This document shows positions 1 through 11,233 of a stretch of 64,000 nt of DNA, piece after piece. This DNA comes from JAMOQA01 sp964420365 (GTDB taxonomy: Bacteria > Acidobacteriota > Polarisedimenticolia > J045), in contig CAYQTA010000114.1 of NCBI GenBank assembly GCA_964420365.1, positions 216,581 through 280,580 of the forward strand, in the 5' to 3' direction. The notes beneath the pieces were generated by a model that saw nothing but the letters and a program-made list of their open reading frames with translations, ran no database searches and was not told the origin of the DNA. The position numbers were made by a program, and so were the translations under genes. How positions within the stretch are numbered: position 1 is the first letter of the stretch; each line of letters starts with the position of its first letter.

Positions 1-3000
1 GCTGGCCAGGGTCCCCGTCGCGCGGATTCGCGTGGCCGCGACCAGTTCCGCGACGTCGTTGCGGACCACGAGCGAGTCGTCGGCGATGAACTCCACGTCC
101 AGGGCGACCCGCGCGAGCGGTCCCTCGCTTCGCAACGCGGGCGCCTGCCAGCGCCGGCGCCGGCCGCTCGAGAGAAACGCGAGCGGTCCCGTGTACCGCC
201 CCGCCAGCAGCTCGATGCGACCCCGCACCTCCGGGGACAGCAGTGCTCCACCGACCCGGAGATCCGCGTCGTAGCGCCCGAGGAAGTCCTGGGGCACGGC
301 AAGGGCCACGTCCCTGGCGCGGACCGCGAGGTCGATCGCCCCCGGGCGCCAACCGTCCAGCTCGATCGTCCCCGCGACGGTCACGTCCCCTCCCCCGAGG
401 GAGGCCGTGCCCCGGCGCACCCGGGCGAGCCCGTCCTCGAGGGCCACGTCGAGCTCGACCTGGTCGACCGCGATTCCCGTCGGCAGGTGCCGGATGCGCC
501 CCCCGTCGAGACCGATCCGGCCGGTCAGCCGGGGACGCAGCAGCGGGCCGCGGGCCCGCACGTCGAGGGTCGCCAGGCCCGATGCGACCAGGTCCGGGTC
601 CAGGGACTCGAGGAGGCCGAGGGGGACCGAACCCGCCAGGGCCAGGTCGATCTCCGGGCCGTCCGGGGCGAGGCGAACGCCGCCGGAGAGCGCGAACGAT
701 CCACCCCCCGGCTCCTCGAGGCGCCAGGGACGATCGAAGGCCGCCCGGCCCCCTTCCACCGTGATCGTCCCGGGTTCCGGGGTCTCCAGCGTGAAGCCGG
801 GGCCCAGCACCTCCAGGCGCAGCCCGGTGGCCCGGCCCTCCCAGGAGGCGGGTTCCAGGAGCGGGCCCGAGAGTTCCAGGTCCCCGTCCACCGTGCCTGC
901 CAGGCCCGCGGGAGGAGCCGTTCCCCGCAGCTCCGCGATCCGCTCGAGGAGCGGCAGCCGGTGGGCGACGATCCGGAGCCCTCCCCGGGGGGCCTCCGGC
1001 AGGCCCACGACCTCGAGCCGGGCCCGCAGATGCTCCGTGCCCGTCTCAGCCGCGAAGCCCCCGGGGATTCCCGCGATCTCCGCCTCCCCGTCGGGGAGAC
1101 GCCGCCCGCGGACGGCCAGGTCCCGCCACGAGACGCCGCCGCCCGCCGTCCACGCCCCGCCCGCGTCCCGCAGGGCCTCCAGCTCGAGGAGTCCCCGGCC
1201 CCGGAGGTCCACCGGCAGGGGAAGCAGGGTGAACGCCCCGGCGTCCGCCTCGACGAGGAGGCGCGGAACGCCCACCAGGAGGTCCCGTGGATCGGGAGCC
1301 GGGCTTCCGTTGCCGCCGAGGAGGCCGAGCACCCGCACCCCGAGCCCCGGGACGCCGCCCGTCAGCAGGAAACCCCCGTGCCCCCCCGGTCCCCGGCGGC
1401 CGGCCGCAAAGGCGCGGGGCGGGTTCCTCCCGAGGCCGCGCGCCCGCACGACGGCCGTCCCGCGGGGCAGGTACGGGTCGAGCAACAGGTCCAGGGAAGC
1501 GTCCACCAGGCAGGGGCCGATCGTCTCTTCAGCCACGCGGACCGGCGCGGCAAACGCGGCCAACAGGGACGAAGGAACCTGCCGGCCATCGAGCCGCAGT
1601 CGAACCGGGCGTCCGGGGACCCGGCGCGCCCGGGCGACGATACCGTCCCCCCAGGCATCCGCCAGCCGGCCGCTCGCCGTCCAGCGCCCCGCCCCGCGCC
1701 AGTCCACCGCTCCCTCGAGGAGGTGCCACCGGCTGCGCCCGATCCTGGGGCGGGAGACCACCAGCCTCGCGGCCACCTCCAGTGGACGCCCTCCTCGACC
1801 CCGCACCGACCCGTCCAGGGAGAGCCGCGCCGCCCCGAGTCGTGCCCTCAGCTCCGCCGGAAGCAGCCCGCGGGCGACGGCGAGGTCCAGGAGGTCCTCG
1901 ATCCCGTCCCGCGAAACCTCGAGCCTCCGGACGCGGACCCGCCACGGGACACCCGGCCCGGGCGCGCCCTCGAGCACCACCTCGAGGGCGATCGGGCCGC
2001 CCCCCCACGCCCCGGCCAGGGAGACCACCCCGCCTTCGTCGCCCAGGTCACCGCGCACCTCCCCCGAGAGGGCAAGCAGCGCGCGGGCCCCCGAAAGCCG
2101 GCCGGTCCACGCGACGCGCGGCGGCCGTCCCGGGAGACCCGAGAGCGTCACCCGCGCCCGGACCCGCCCGGACACCGGGATCCCGGCCGGTACGCGCCCT
2201 TCCGCCAGGCCCGCCAGGTCCAGGTCGACCCGCCCGGTCCCCTCCCACCCGCCCTCGCGGGTCCAGGTGATCGCCAGGTCCCCGAGCTTCCCCAACCCGG
2301 GCACGCGTCCCCGCACGTCCCGCACGACGGCCCGGCCGCGGGACGCCTCGATCGTCGCGGAGAGCCCCTGCACTTCCCGTCCCGCGATCCGCACCGGGGC
2401 CTCGCCGGGCAGCACCCTGGCGGTCACCGACCAGTCCCCGGGGACGCGGGCACGGAACCGCGTGTCCGCCGCCAGGACTCCCTCCGCCTCGCCGGGAAGC
2501 AGGCGCCCGAGGTCGGCCCGCACCCGGGCCGACCCCGCGACCTCCAGGTGGTCCGGGAGGAACGTGACGACCAGGGCCCCCCGGGCGTCCCCGACGCCCC
2601 GGGACGCGCGGAAGGACGGGACTTCCAGCCGGCCACCCCGCAGCGTCCACTCGAGGAAGACCTCCTCGAAGACGATGTCCCGGGCCTCGCCGACCCGCCC
2701 CACCCGCAATCGGAAGGGCGCGGCCGCGAGGGTCCCCGAGAGCGCGCCCCCGGGCGGGCGGCTTCCCTCCGCCCGGATGCCGCGGACGTCCAGCGAGAAC
2801 GGCACCGCCCGGTCGGCCCACCGCAGGACTCCCGTCCCGACCCGGAGCCGGCGAAGTCGCCGAAGGGCCGACAGGTCGACGGCGAGGGGTTCCTTCCTCG
2901 GGGGGCCGGCATCGATCCGCAGGTCCAGGGTGTCCAGGAGAACCTCCCGCGGGAGCACGTGCCCGGCGAGGAGGCCCCACCCGTCGAGGCGGAGCCGTGC

Positions 3001-3267
3001 GCCGGTCGCCTCCACCCGCACCCTCGTCGCCCCGGGGAGGCCGAGGCCCAGGTGCTCCGTCTCCGCGGCCAGGGCCAGGGGACGGAGACGCAACCCCTCG
3101 ATCTCCAGGTCGATCCCCTGCCGGGCGGCCAGGGCGGCGACCCGCCCCGCGACCGCTCGTCCACCGGCGGGAGTCGCGAGCCAGGCGAGGAGCGCCAGGA
3201 CGGCGAGGACCCCCGCGGCCGGGGGGGCCAGGAGGGCGGCCAGCAGGAACCGGCGGCGCCGGGTCAT
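1..3267 (-). CDS. TamB/AsmA-like envelope translocation protein (3' truncated by window edge)
   Basis: The minus-strand frame stays open from the ATG at 3267 to base 1, so at least 1089 residues are present and the C-terminus lies outside the window. It begins with a basic stretch and one hydrophobic anchor (about residues 6-31, rich in L/A/V). A long repetitive beta-rich, Gly/Arg/Leu-heavy region follows, of the kind seen in AsmA/TamB proteins. The last 150 visible residues resemble the start of the TamB C-terminal domain (DUF490). Known TamB proteins span the periplasm and help move lipids or assemble outer-membrane proteins. The gene lies 13 bp after an rRNA methyltransferase gene, probably in the same operon. 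The family call rests on architecture and style, not on a catalytic motif. Confidence 0.75.
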   Translation of the reverse strand, partial: MTRRRRFLLAALLAPPAAGVLAVLALLAWLATPAGGRAVAGRVAALAARQGIDLEIEGLRLRPLALAAETEHLGLGLPGATRVRVEATGARLRLDGWGLLAGHVLPREVLLDTLDLRIDAGPPRKEPLAVDLSALRRLRRLRVGTGVLRWADRAVPFSLDVRGIRAEGSRPPGGALSGTLAAAPFRLRVGRVGEARDIVFEEVFLEWTLRGGRLEVPSFRASRGVGDARGALVVTFLPDHLEVAGSARVRADLGRLLPGEAEGVLAADTRFRARVPGDWSVTARVLPGEAPVRIAGREVQGLSATIEASRGRAVVRDVRGRVPGLGKLGDLAITWTREGGWEGTGRVDLDLAGLAEGRVPAGIPVSGRVRARVTLSGLPGRPPRVAWTGRLSGARALLALSGEVRGDLGDEGGVVSLAGAWGGGPIALEVVLEGAPGPGVPWRVRVRRLEVSRDGIEDLLDLAVARGLLPAELRARLGAARLSLDGSVRGRGGRPLEVAARLVVSRPRIGRSRWHLLEGAVDWRGAGRWTASGRLADAWGDGIVARARRVPGRPVRLRLDGRQVPSSLLAAFAAPVRVAEETIGPCLVDASLDLLLDPYLPRGTAVVRARGLGRNPPRAFAAGRRGPGGHGGFLLTGGVPGLGVRVLGLLGGNGSPAPDPRDLLVGVPRLLVEADAGAFTLLPLPVDLRGRGLLELEALRDAGGAWTAGGGVSWRDLAVRGRRLPDGEAEIAGIPGGFAAETGTEHLRARLEVVGLPEAPRGGLRIVAHRLPLLERIAELRGTAPPAGLAGTVDGDLELSGPLLEPASWEGRATGLRLEVLGPGFTLETPEPGTITVEGGRAAFDRPWRLEEPGGGSFALSGGVRLAPDGPEIDLALAGSVPLGLLESLDPDLVASGLATLDVRARGPLLRPRLTGRIGLDGGRIRHLPTGIAVDQVELDVALEDGLARVRRGTASLGGGDVTVAGTIELDGWRPGAIDLAVRARDVALAVPQDFLGRYDADLRVGGALLSPEVRGRIELLAGRYTGPLAFLSSGRRRRWQAPALRSEGPLARVALDVEFIADDSLVVRNDVAELVAATRIRATGTLAS

Positions 3268-3280
3268 CTCCCGTCGGTCC

Positions 3281-4468
3281 TCAGTCCACCCGCTCGAGGA
3301 GCAGGCCCCGGAGGTACCGGCTCTCCGGGACCTCGAGCAGTTCGGGGTGGTCGGCGGCCGCCCCCGGGCGTCCCAGTACCCGCGCGGAAGCACTCGCTTC
3401 CTCGATTCCCTCCCGGACGGCCCCCTCGAACGCCGCGGTGTCCACGGCGAAGGAACAGGTGAAGGAGAGCACGCGGCCTCCCCGGCGGAGCAGGTGGAAG
3501 GCACGCCGGTGAAGGTCCCGGTATCCCCGGGTCGCACCCCGTCGCGATTCCCGGGAACGGGCGAACGGTGGCGGATCGAGGACGATCGCGTCGAACGTCC
3601 GGCCCTCCCGCTGCCAGGCGGCGAGCAGGTCGAAGGCGTTGCCATGGACCCACTCGATCCCGCTTCCGACCCCGGCCTCCTCCGCCGCCCGCCGGCCTCG
3701 CTCGAGCAGCCCCGGGGAACGATCGACCGCGACGACCCGCGCCCCCGCCCGGGCGAGCGGCAGCGCGAAGCCCCCTTCGGCGGCGAACAGGTCGAGGATC
3801 TCGCCCCCGCCTGCGAACCACGAGGGCGCCCGGCGGTGGTTCTCCTGCTGGTCCAGGTAGAGCCCGGTCTTGTGCCCGGTCCACGGGTCGACGGTGCGGG
3901 GCACGCCGGCCTCGATCACGGGCACCTCGCGGGGAACGTGCCCCCACAGGGGCTCCACCCCGCGGCCCAGTCCCTCGTGACGTCGCGCCGGCGCGTCCAT
4001 CCTGCCGAGCACGGCCCCGGCACCGGACGCCTCGGCGAACGCCCGCGCGTGCTCCCGCGCGACCCGCTCCGCCCAGGCCGTCGTGGGTTGCAGTACCAGG
4101 ACGTCCCCGTAGCGATCGGCGACGAGCCCGGGAAACCCGTCGGCCTCGGCGTGCAGGAGACGGAGGCACGGCGGGTCGTCGACCCGGTAGTCCCGTCTCC
4201 GGTCCACGGCCGCCCGGAAGCGCTCCAGCCAGGTGGCGGGACCCGGTGGATCTTCCTCCCGGGACAGGCGCCGGAGAACGATCCGCGACGCGGGGGAGAA
4301 GGATGCCCAGCAGCAGAAGGAACCCGACCGGTCCTCGACCCGGCAGACGTCCCCGGCGCGGAGGTCCTCGTCCGCGGCCAGCACGTCGTCCGCGAAGATC
4401 CAGGGGTGTCCCCGCCGGGCCCGCCGGGCCCCCCGCCCGGTGACGACGACCCGCCCGACCCGGTTCAC
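3281..4468 (-). CDS. RlmI/RlmK-type class I SAM-dependent rRNA methyltransferase
   Basis: A 395-residue protein starting at GTG 4468. The N-terminus is PUA-like (G-HPWIFADDV, about residues 18-28). A Rossmann methyltransferase core follows with ILDLFAAEGGFALPLA (SAM site), VVAVDRSPGLLERG, and the catalytic-type motif VLDPPPFARS. The segment TGHKTGLYLDQQENHR is typical of the RlmI family. These enzymes methylate 23S rRNA cytosine, and the exact target cannot be read from sequence. The gene sits between the DksA-like gene (14 bp upstream) and the TamB-like gene (13 bp downstream), so the three probably form one transcription unit. Confidence 0.88.
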   Translation of the reverse strand: MNRVGRVVVTGRGARRARRGHPWIFADDVLAADEDLRAGDVCRVEDRSGSFCCWASFSPASRIVLRRLSREEDPPGPATWLERFRAAVDRRRDYRVDDPPCLRLLHAEADGFPGLVADRYGDVLVLQPTTAWAERVAREHARAFAEASGAGAVLGRMDAPARRHEGLGRGVEPLWGHVPREVPVIEAGVPRTVDPWTGHKTGLYLDQQENHRRAPSWFAGGGEILDLFAAEGGFALPLARAGARVVAVDRSPGLLERGRRAAEEAGVGSGIEWVHGNAFDLLAAWQREGRTFDAIVLDPPPFARSRESRRGATRGYRDLHRRAFHLLRRGGRVLSFTCSFAVDTAAFEGAVREGIEEASASARVLGRPGAAADHPELLEVPESRYLRGLLLERVD

Positions 4469-4482
4469 GCCTCCTCTCCGGG

Positions 4483-4884
4483 CTACTCTTCCTCGACCTC
4501 GTCGGCGATGTCCCGCACCGGGAACGACTGGGCGAGTTCCTCGCGCTCGGCGAGCTCCTGGCAGTGGACGCAGTACCGGGCCCAGGGGACGGCCTGGAGC
4601 CGTTTCATCCCGATGTCTTCGCCGCACATCTGGCACTCGCCGTAGGTCCCCTCCCGGATCCGGACGAGGGCCTCCTCGACGAGCATCAGCTGGCGCCGGT
4701 CCAGGTCCGACAGCGACAGGAGGAACTCCCGGGTGTAGTGGGTGACGGCGTCGTCGACGTAGTCCTCCCCCCCCTCGATCACGGCACCCCGCCCTTCCTC
4801 GGCGGTCCGCGTGGTCTTCTGGAGCAGGCTGCGCCGTTTCTCCTCGAGCAGCTTCCGGAACTTCGCGAGCTCTCTCTTGCGCAT
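4483..4884 (-). CDS. DksA/TraR-family zinc-finger protein
   Basis: A 133-residue protein with a helical coiled-coil N-terminal half (FRKLLEEKRRSLLQK) and a C-terminal four-cysteine zinc finger, CQMC...CVHC. This is the DksA/TraR plan. DksA proteins bind the RNA polymerase secondary channel and modulate initiation with ppGpp. I chose ATG 4884 because GGAG lies about 8 nt upstream. An in-frame ATG at 4932 overlaps the predicted -10 element and would not be transcribed from that promoter. It heads the DksA-RlmI-TamB unit. Whether it acts as true DksA or as a smaller TraR-like relative is open. Confidence 0.88.
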   Translation of the reverse strand: MRKRELAKFRKLLEEKRRSLLQKTTRTAEEGRGAVIEGGEDYVDDAVTHYTREFLLSLSDLDRRQLMLVEEALVRIREGTYGECQMCGEDIGMKRLQAVPWARYCVHCQELAEREELAQSFPVRDIADEVEEE

Positions 4885-4923
4885 CTCGTGGTCTCCGGGC
4901 CACGGGCCCACCGGGATGGCGAA

Positions 4924-4951
4924 ACCTAACATCGGCCCCCCGGGGCGTCAA
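4924..4951 (-). promoter_or_regulatory. Putative sigma-70 promoter for the DksA-RlmI-TamB unit
   Basis: Minus-strand -35 TTGACG (4951-4946), a 16-bp spacer and -10 TTAGGT (4929-4924). The start would fall near 4917, giving a leader of about 33 nt to ATG 4884. It lies back to back with the sulfatase promoter. Confidence 0.45.
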
Positions 4952-4993
4952 CATCCGGAGGGCACCCGATCGGAACCGTGCGGGTCCGGATCG

Positions 4994-5022
4994 TTGACAC
5001 CACCCGGGGGCCGGCCAAGAAT
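4994..5022 (+). promoter_or_regulatory. Putative sigma-70 promoter for the sulfatase-like gene
   Basis: Perfect -35 TTGACA at 4994-4999, a 17-bp spacer and -10 AAGAAT (4/6) at 5017-5022. Transcription would begin near 5029, about 28 nt before ATG 5057. An AGGAG ribosome site at 5045-5049 fits. Confidence 0.6.
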
Positions 5023-5056
5023 GGGCCATCCATCCGTCCCGGCCAGGAGTTGCACC

Positions 5057-7030
5057 ATGTCCACGTCGACCCCAGCCACCGCCCCCGGGCGGTTCGCGAT
5101 CGTCCGCGCCGGCCTCGCTGCCGGGCTCCTCGGGGGAGTCCTGTCCGGCCTCGTGCTCGGCCTCGTTCTCGTGGCCGGAGGCTGCGCCCTCGGGCCCCTC
5201 CAGGTACCGGGGATCGTCCTGGCGGCCGCGGTGGGCTGGGGAGTCGTGGGGATCCTCGCGGGCCTGCTCTGCGGCCTGCCCGCCGCGATCCTGCCCGCCG
5301 GTCTCCGGTCCCTCGGCCCCGGCCTCGCCCTCGCCCTGCCCGGCGGCGTGATGGCCTACTACTTCCTCCGCGCGCAGGGCGAGGCGGCGCTGCTGCCGCC
5401 CGTGGCCGCGGGCCTCGGGCTGCTCGCCCTCGGCGCGGCCGTCGGGCTCACGGCGGCCCGTCGCCTCGTCCCGCCGCGACCGGCCCGTCTCGCGGCCCTC
5501 GTCGTCCTGGTCCTGGCAGCGGCCTGGGGCCTCGACCTCGCGGGCCGGCCGGTCCACCGCCTCGCGGTGGATCACCGGCCGAGGAAGGTCCGGGCGACGG
5601 CGGCCGCGCGCCCACCGTCGGAACTGCCGTTCCCCCGGCCCCGGAACGCCATCATCGTCCTGATCGACACGCTGCGCGCCGACCACCTGTCCTGCTACGG
5701 GTACGAGCGCCCGACGAGTCCCGAGATCGACGCCCTCGCCGCGTCGGGCACCCGGTTCGCCCAAGCGATCGTGCAGAACCCCAAGACCAGCCCGTCGGTC
5801 GCCACGATCCTCTCGGGAACCTATCCCCACACCCATGGCATCGCGACGATCGGGACCTGGCTCCCGGACCGGGTCCTCCTGCTCCCGGAAGTCCTCGCGC
5901 CCCGCGGTTTCACGACGGCCTCCTTCGTCGCCAACGTGAACGTCGGCGCGATCTTCAACTTCGACCAGGGCTTCCAGACGATGGTCCAGGTCGGCGGACG
6001 CCGGGTCGACAACGACGCGGCGCGGGTCAACGCGGCCGTGATCCCGTGGCTCGAGGAGCACCGGGACGACGATCGCTTCTTCCTCTACGTTCACTACGTC
6101 GACCCCCACGCCCCGTACGATCCGCCGGAGCCCTACCGGGACATGTTCGTGCGGGACGAGCACTGGGGAGCCTGGGACGGCTACGACGTGCCTTTCGGGG
6201 ACACCCACGTCGGGCGGATCGAGCACTGGCTGGCGATCGACGACTCGACCGACGTGGACCTCTACGTCGCCCGTTACGACGCCGAGATCCGCTACGTGGA
6301 TGCCAAGGTCGGCGAGCTCCTGAGGGAGCTCGAGCGGCTGGGCCTTGCCGACGACACGCTGGTGGTCCTGGTCGCGGACCACGGCGAGTCCCTGGGAGAG
6401 CACGGCTGGTATTTCAGCCACGGGCTCTCCCTCCACGAGACCGACGTCCACGTCCCCCTCCTGTTCCGGCTGCCCGGACGGCTCCCCGCCGGCCGGGTCG
6501 TCGACGGCCAGGTGGAGTCGGTCGACATCGCCCCGACGGTGCTCGATCTCCTGGGGATTCCCACGCCACCGACGATGGAGGGCCGGTCCCTCGTTCCCCT
6601 CCTGCTCGGCGACCGGCGGGAGGGCGAGCCGGTCACCCACATGGAGGCGGGCTCGCGGATCGGTCGCCAGCGCAAGGGGATCCGCACCGAGCGGTGGAAG
6701 CTGGTCTACAACGCCGACGGCATCGACCTCGACCGGGAGCCGTTCTCGCCGTTCCTGTACCTGCGGGTTCACCGGGTGAACCAGCTCTGGGCGACCCGGC
6801 GGGGCGGCCCCGGGCGCTACGCCATGTGGTCCCTGTGGGATCTCGAGAACGACCCCGCCGAGGAGCGCGATCTCTACCGGGAGCGGCCCGAGGTCGTCGA
6901 ACGTCTCCGACCCCTGCTCGTCGACTGGATCGCCCGGGAGCCGGCCGACCGGCGACCGAAGCGCATGCGCGAGGCCGACATGAGCCCCGAGCTGCGCGAG
7001 CAGCTACGGTCCCTCGGGTACGTGCGGTAG
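5057..7030 (+). CDS. Membrane-anchored sulfatase-like hydrolase/transferase
   Basis: A 657-residue protein. The first ~170 residues hold about five hydrophobic segments, then a linker, then an alkaline-phosphatase-superfamily domain. Metal and active-site motifs are visible: VLIDTLRADHLSCYG, VVLVADHGESLGEHG and a C-terminal Asn/Asp-rich tail. The classical sulfatase C/S-x-P-S-R motif reads T-S-P-S-V here. The nucleophile would therefore be Thr, as in phosphoethanolamine or phosphoglycerol transferases, and the Arg is lost. Formylglycine chemistry is thus unlikely. The domain should face the periplasm. The start at 5057 is set by AGGAG at 5045. It is monocistronic and convergent with phoH. Confidence 0.8.
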   Translation: MSTSTPATAPGRFAIVRAGLAAGLLGGVLSGLVLGLVLVAGGCALGPLQVPGIVLAAAVGWGVVGILAGLLCGLPAAILPAGLRSLGPGLALALPGGVMAYYFLRAQGEAALLPPVAAGLGLLALGAAVGLTAARRLVPPRPARLAALVVLVLAAAWGLDLAGRPVHRLAVDHRPRKVRATAAARPPSELPFPRPRNAIIVLIDTLRADHLSCYGYERPTSPEIDALAASGTRFAQAIVQNPKTSPSVATILSGTYPHTHGIATIGTWLPDRVLLLPEVLAPRGFTTASFVANVNVGAIFNFDQGFQTMVQVGGRRVDNDAARVNAAVIPWLEEHRDDDRFFLYVHYVDPHAPYDPPEPYRDMFVRDEHWGAWDGYDVPFGDTHVGRIEHWLAIDDSTDVDLYVARYDAEIRYVDAKVGELLRELERLGLADDTLVVLVADHGESLGEHGWYFSHGLSLHETDVHVPLLFRLPGRLPAGRVVDGQVESVDIAPTVLDLLGIPTPPTMEGRSLVPLLLGDRREGEPVTHMEAGSRIGRQRKGIRTERWKLVYNADGIDLDREPFSPFLYLRVHRVNQLWATRRGGPGRYAMWSLWDLENDPAEERDLYRERPEVVERLRPLLVDWIAREPADRRPKRMREADMSPELREQLRSLGYVR

Positions 7031-7052
7031 CGTCGTTCCGGGCCCCGACCGG

Positions 7053-8390
7053 TCAGAGCCGGTTGGCCGCCATCTCCGCCAGCGGGCTGCGCTCCCCGCG
7101 GGTCAGCCGCACGGTGCCCGCGAGCGGCTCGTTCCGCAGCTTGAGCGACGCCCACGACAGGCCGTTCGAGGCGGCATCCACGTACGGATTGTCGATCTGG
7201 TCCGGGTCGCCGGTCAGCACGATCTTCGTGTTCTCCCCTGCCCGGGTGATCACGGTCTTCACCTCGTGGGGAGTCAGGTTCTGGGCCTCGTCGACGATCA
7301 TGTACTGGCCGGGCAGCGACCGGCCCCTGATGTAGGTCAGCGCCTCGATCTCGAGCATCCCCCTGTCCAGCAGGTCGTGCACCGGGTACGGGTCCGCTTC
7401 CCGCTCGTCCCGCTGGCCCATGTCGGCGAACCCCCCCGCGAGGATGTACTCGAGGTTGTCGAAGATGGGCTGCATCCAGGGACGGAGCTTCTCGTCCATG
7501 TCTCCCGGGAGGTATCCGAGATCCCGGCCCATCGGGAAGATCGGCCGGGACACCACGAGGCGCCGGTACTGCCGCTCCTCCACCGTCTGCATCAGGCCCG
7601 CGGCGAGGGCGAGCAGGGTCTTTCCCGTCCCCGCCTTCCCCACCAGGCACACCAGGGGAACCTCGGGATCGAGCAGCAGGTCGAGGGCGAACTTCTGCTC
7701 CACGTTGCGCGGCCGGATCCCGGAAACGCTCCTCGGGATCCGGAGAGGCCGCAGGATCGCCTCCGACGGCTGCCGGCGGGCGAGCGCGGTGTGCTTCGGG
7801 TTCCCCTGGTCGACGAGGATGACCGGCGTGTTCGGGCCGGGATCGTCGAGTCCCGCCGCACCGAGATCAAGTTCCTTTTCCTGGAAGAAGCGGTCGACCA
7901 CCTCCGTCGGCACGAGCAGTTCCGTGCGGGCCAGGTTGGTCTCGCTGACCTCTCCGTCCTTCTCCACGTAGTCCTCGGCGTGGATCCCGACGGCGTCGGC
8001 CTTGATCCGGAGGTTCGTGTCCTTGGTCAGGAACACGACCGGCGGGTTCGTCCGGGTCAGCTCCCAGGCGAGGGCAAGGATCTTCATGTCCGCCGTGTGG
8101 GCATCCTCGAGGAAGGGAAAGTCCCGGGGAGCCGGCACGCCGAGGTGGATCCGCAGCGTCCCTCCGCCCGGCATCCGCACTCCGTCGGTCAGGTGGCCCT
8201 CCCGCCGCAGCCGGTCGAGCTGCCGCGACACCTCGCGGGCGTTCCGGCCGACCTCGGTCAGCTCCTTCTTGAAACGGTCCACCTCCTCGATCACCGCGAT
8301 CGGGACGACGACGTCGTTGTCCTCGAAGCGGAACAGGGCCCGCGGGTCGTGGAGGAGAACGTTGGTGTCGAGCACGAAGGTCTTCTTCAT
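7053..8390 (-). CDS. phoH: PhoH-family ATPase with N-terminal PIN domain
   Basis: A 445-residue protein. The N-terminal PIN nuclease-like domain has acidic residues (FVLDTNVLL, VIEEVDRFKKE). The PhoH ATPase domain follows with Walker A (GKAGTGKT, about residue 250) and Walker B (MIVDEAQNLTP). PIN-PhoH fusions such as YlaK are RNA-linked ATPase/RNase proteins, and the exact role is unsettled. It follows ppdK after a 55-bp gap that contains a strong GC hairpin 22 nt before the start codon. GGGGAG precedes the ATG. Confidence 0.9.
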   Translation of the reverse strand: MKKTFVLDTNVLLHDPRALFRFEDNDVVVPIAVIEEVDRFKKELTEVGRNAREVSRQLDRLRREGHLTDGVRMPGGGTLRIHLGVPAPRDFPFLEDAHTADMKILALAWELTRTNPPVVFLTKDTNLRIKADAVGIHAEDYVEKDGEVSETNLARTELLVPTEVVDRFFQEKELDLGAAGLDDPGPNTPVILVDQGNPKHTALARRQPSEAILRPLRIPRSVSGIRPRNVEQKFALDLLLDPEVPLVCLVGKAGTGKTLLALAAGLMQTVEERQYRRLVVSRPIFPMGRDLGYLPGDMDEKLRPWMQPIFDNLEYILAGGFADMGQRDEREADPYPVHDLLDRGMLEIEALTYIRGRSLPGQYMIVDEAQNLTPHEVKTVITRAGENTKIVLTGDPDQIDNPYVDAASNGLSWASLKLRNEPLAGTVRLTRGERSPLAEMAANRL

Positions 8391-8412
8391 CGCCGGGCTC
8401 CCCGGAGGGGAA

Positions 8413-8438
8413 CCCGGGGGGCCCGCAGGCCCCCCGGG
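8413..8438 (-). terminator. GC-rich hairpin between ppdK and phoH
   Basis: An 11-bp perfect stem, CCCGGGGGGCC with its complement, and a 4-nt loop. Only two T follow on the minus strand, so termination would be partial. Because it sits in the phoH leader it may act as an attenuator or an RNA-end stabiliser. Confidence 0.45.
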
Positions 8439-8445
8439 TCGCGGT

Positions 8446-11196
<2,751 letters not shown>

Positions 11197-11233
11197 CGTT
11201 CCGTCTCCTTCGCGTGCGGCGTCCCGGCCCCGC

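Noticed and set aside
407..4645. Plus-strand open frame of about 1400 codons opposite TamB, RlmI and DksA genes
   Set aside because: It is rich in Arg/Pro/Ser with no motifs, has no ribosome site, and is the antisense shadow of three recognisable minus-strand genes. Such shadows are common at this G+C.
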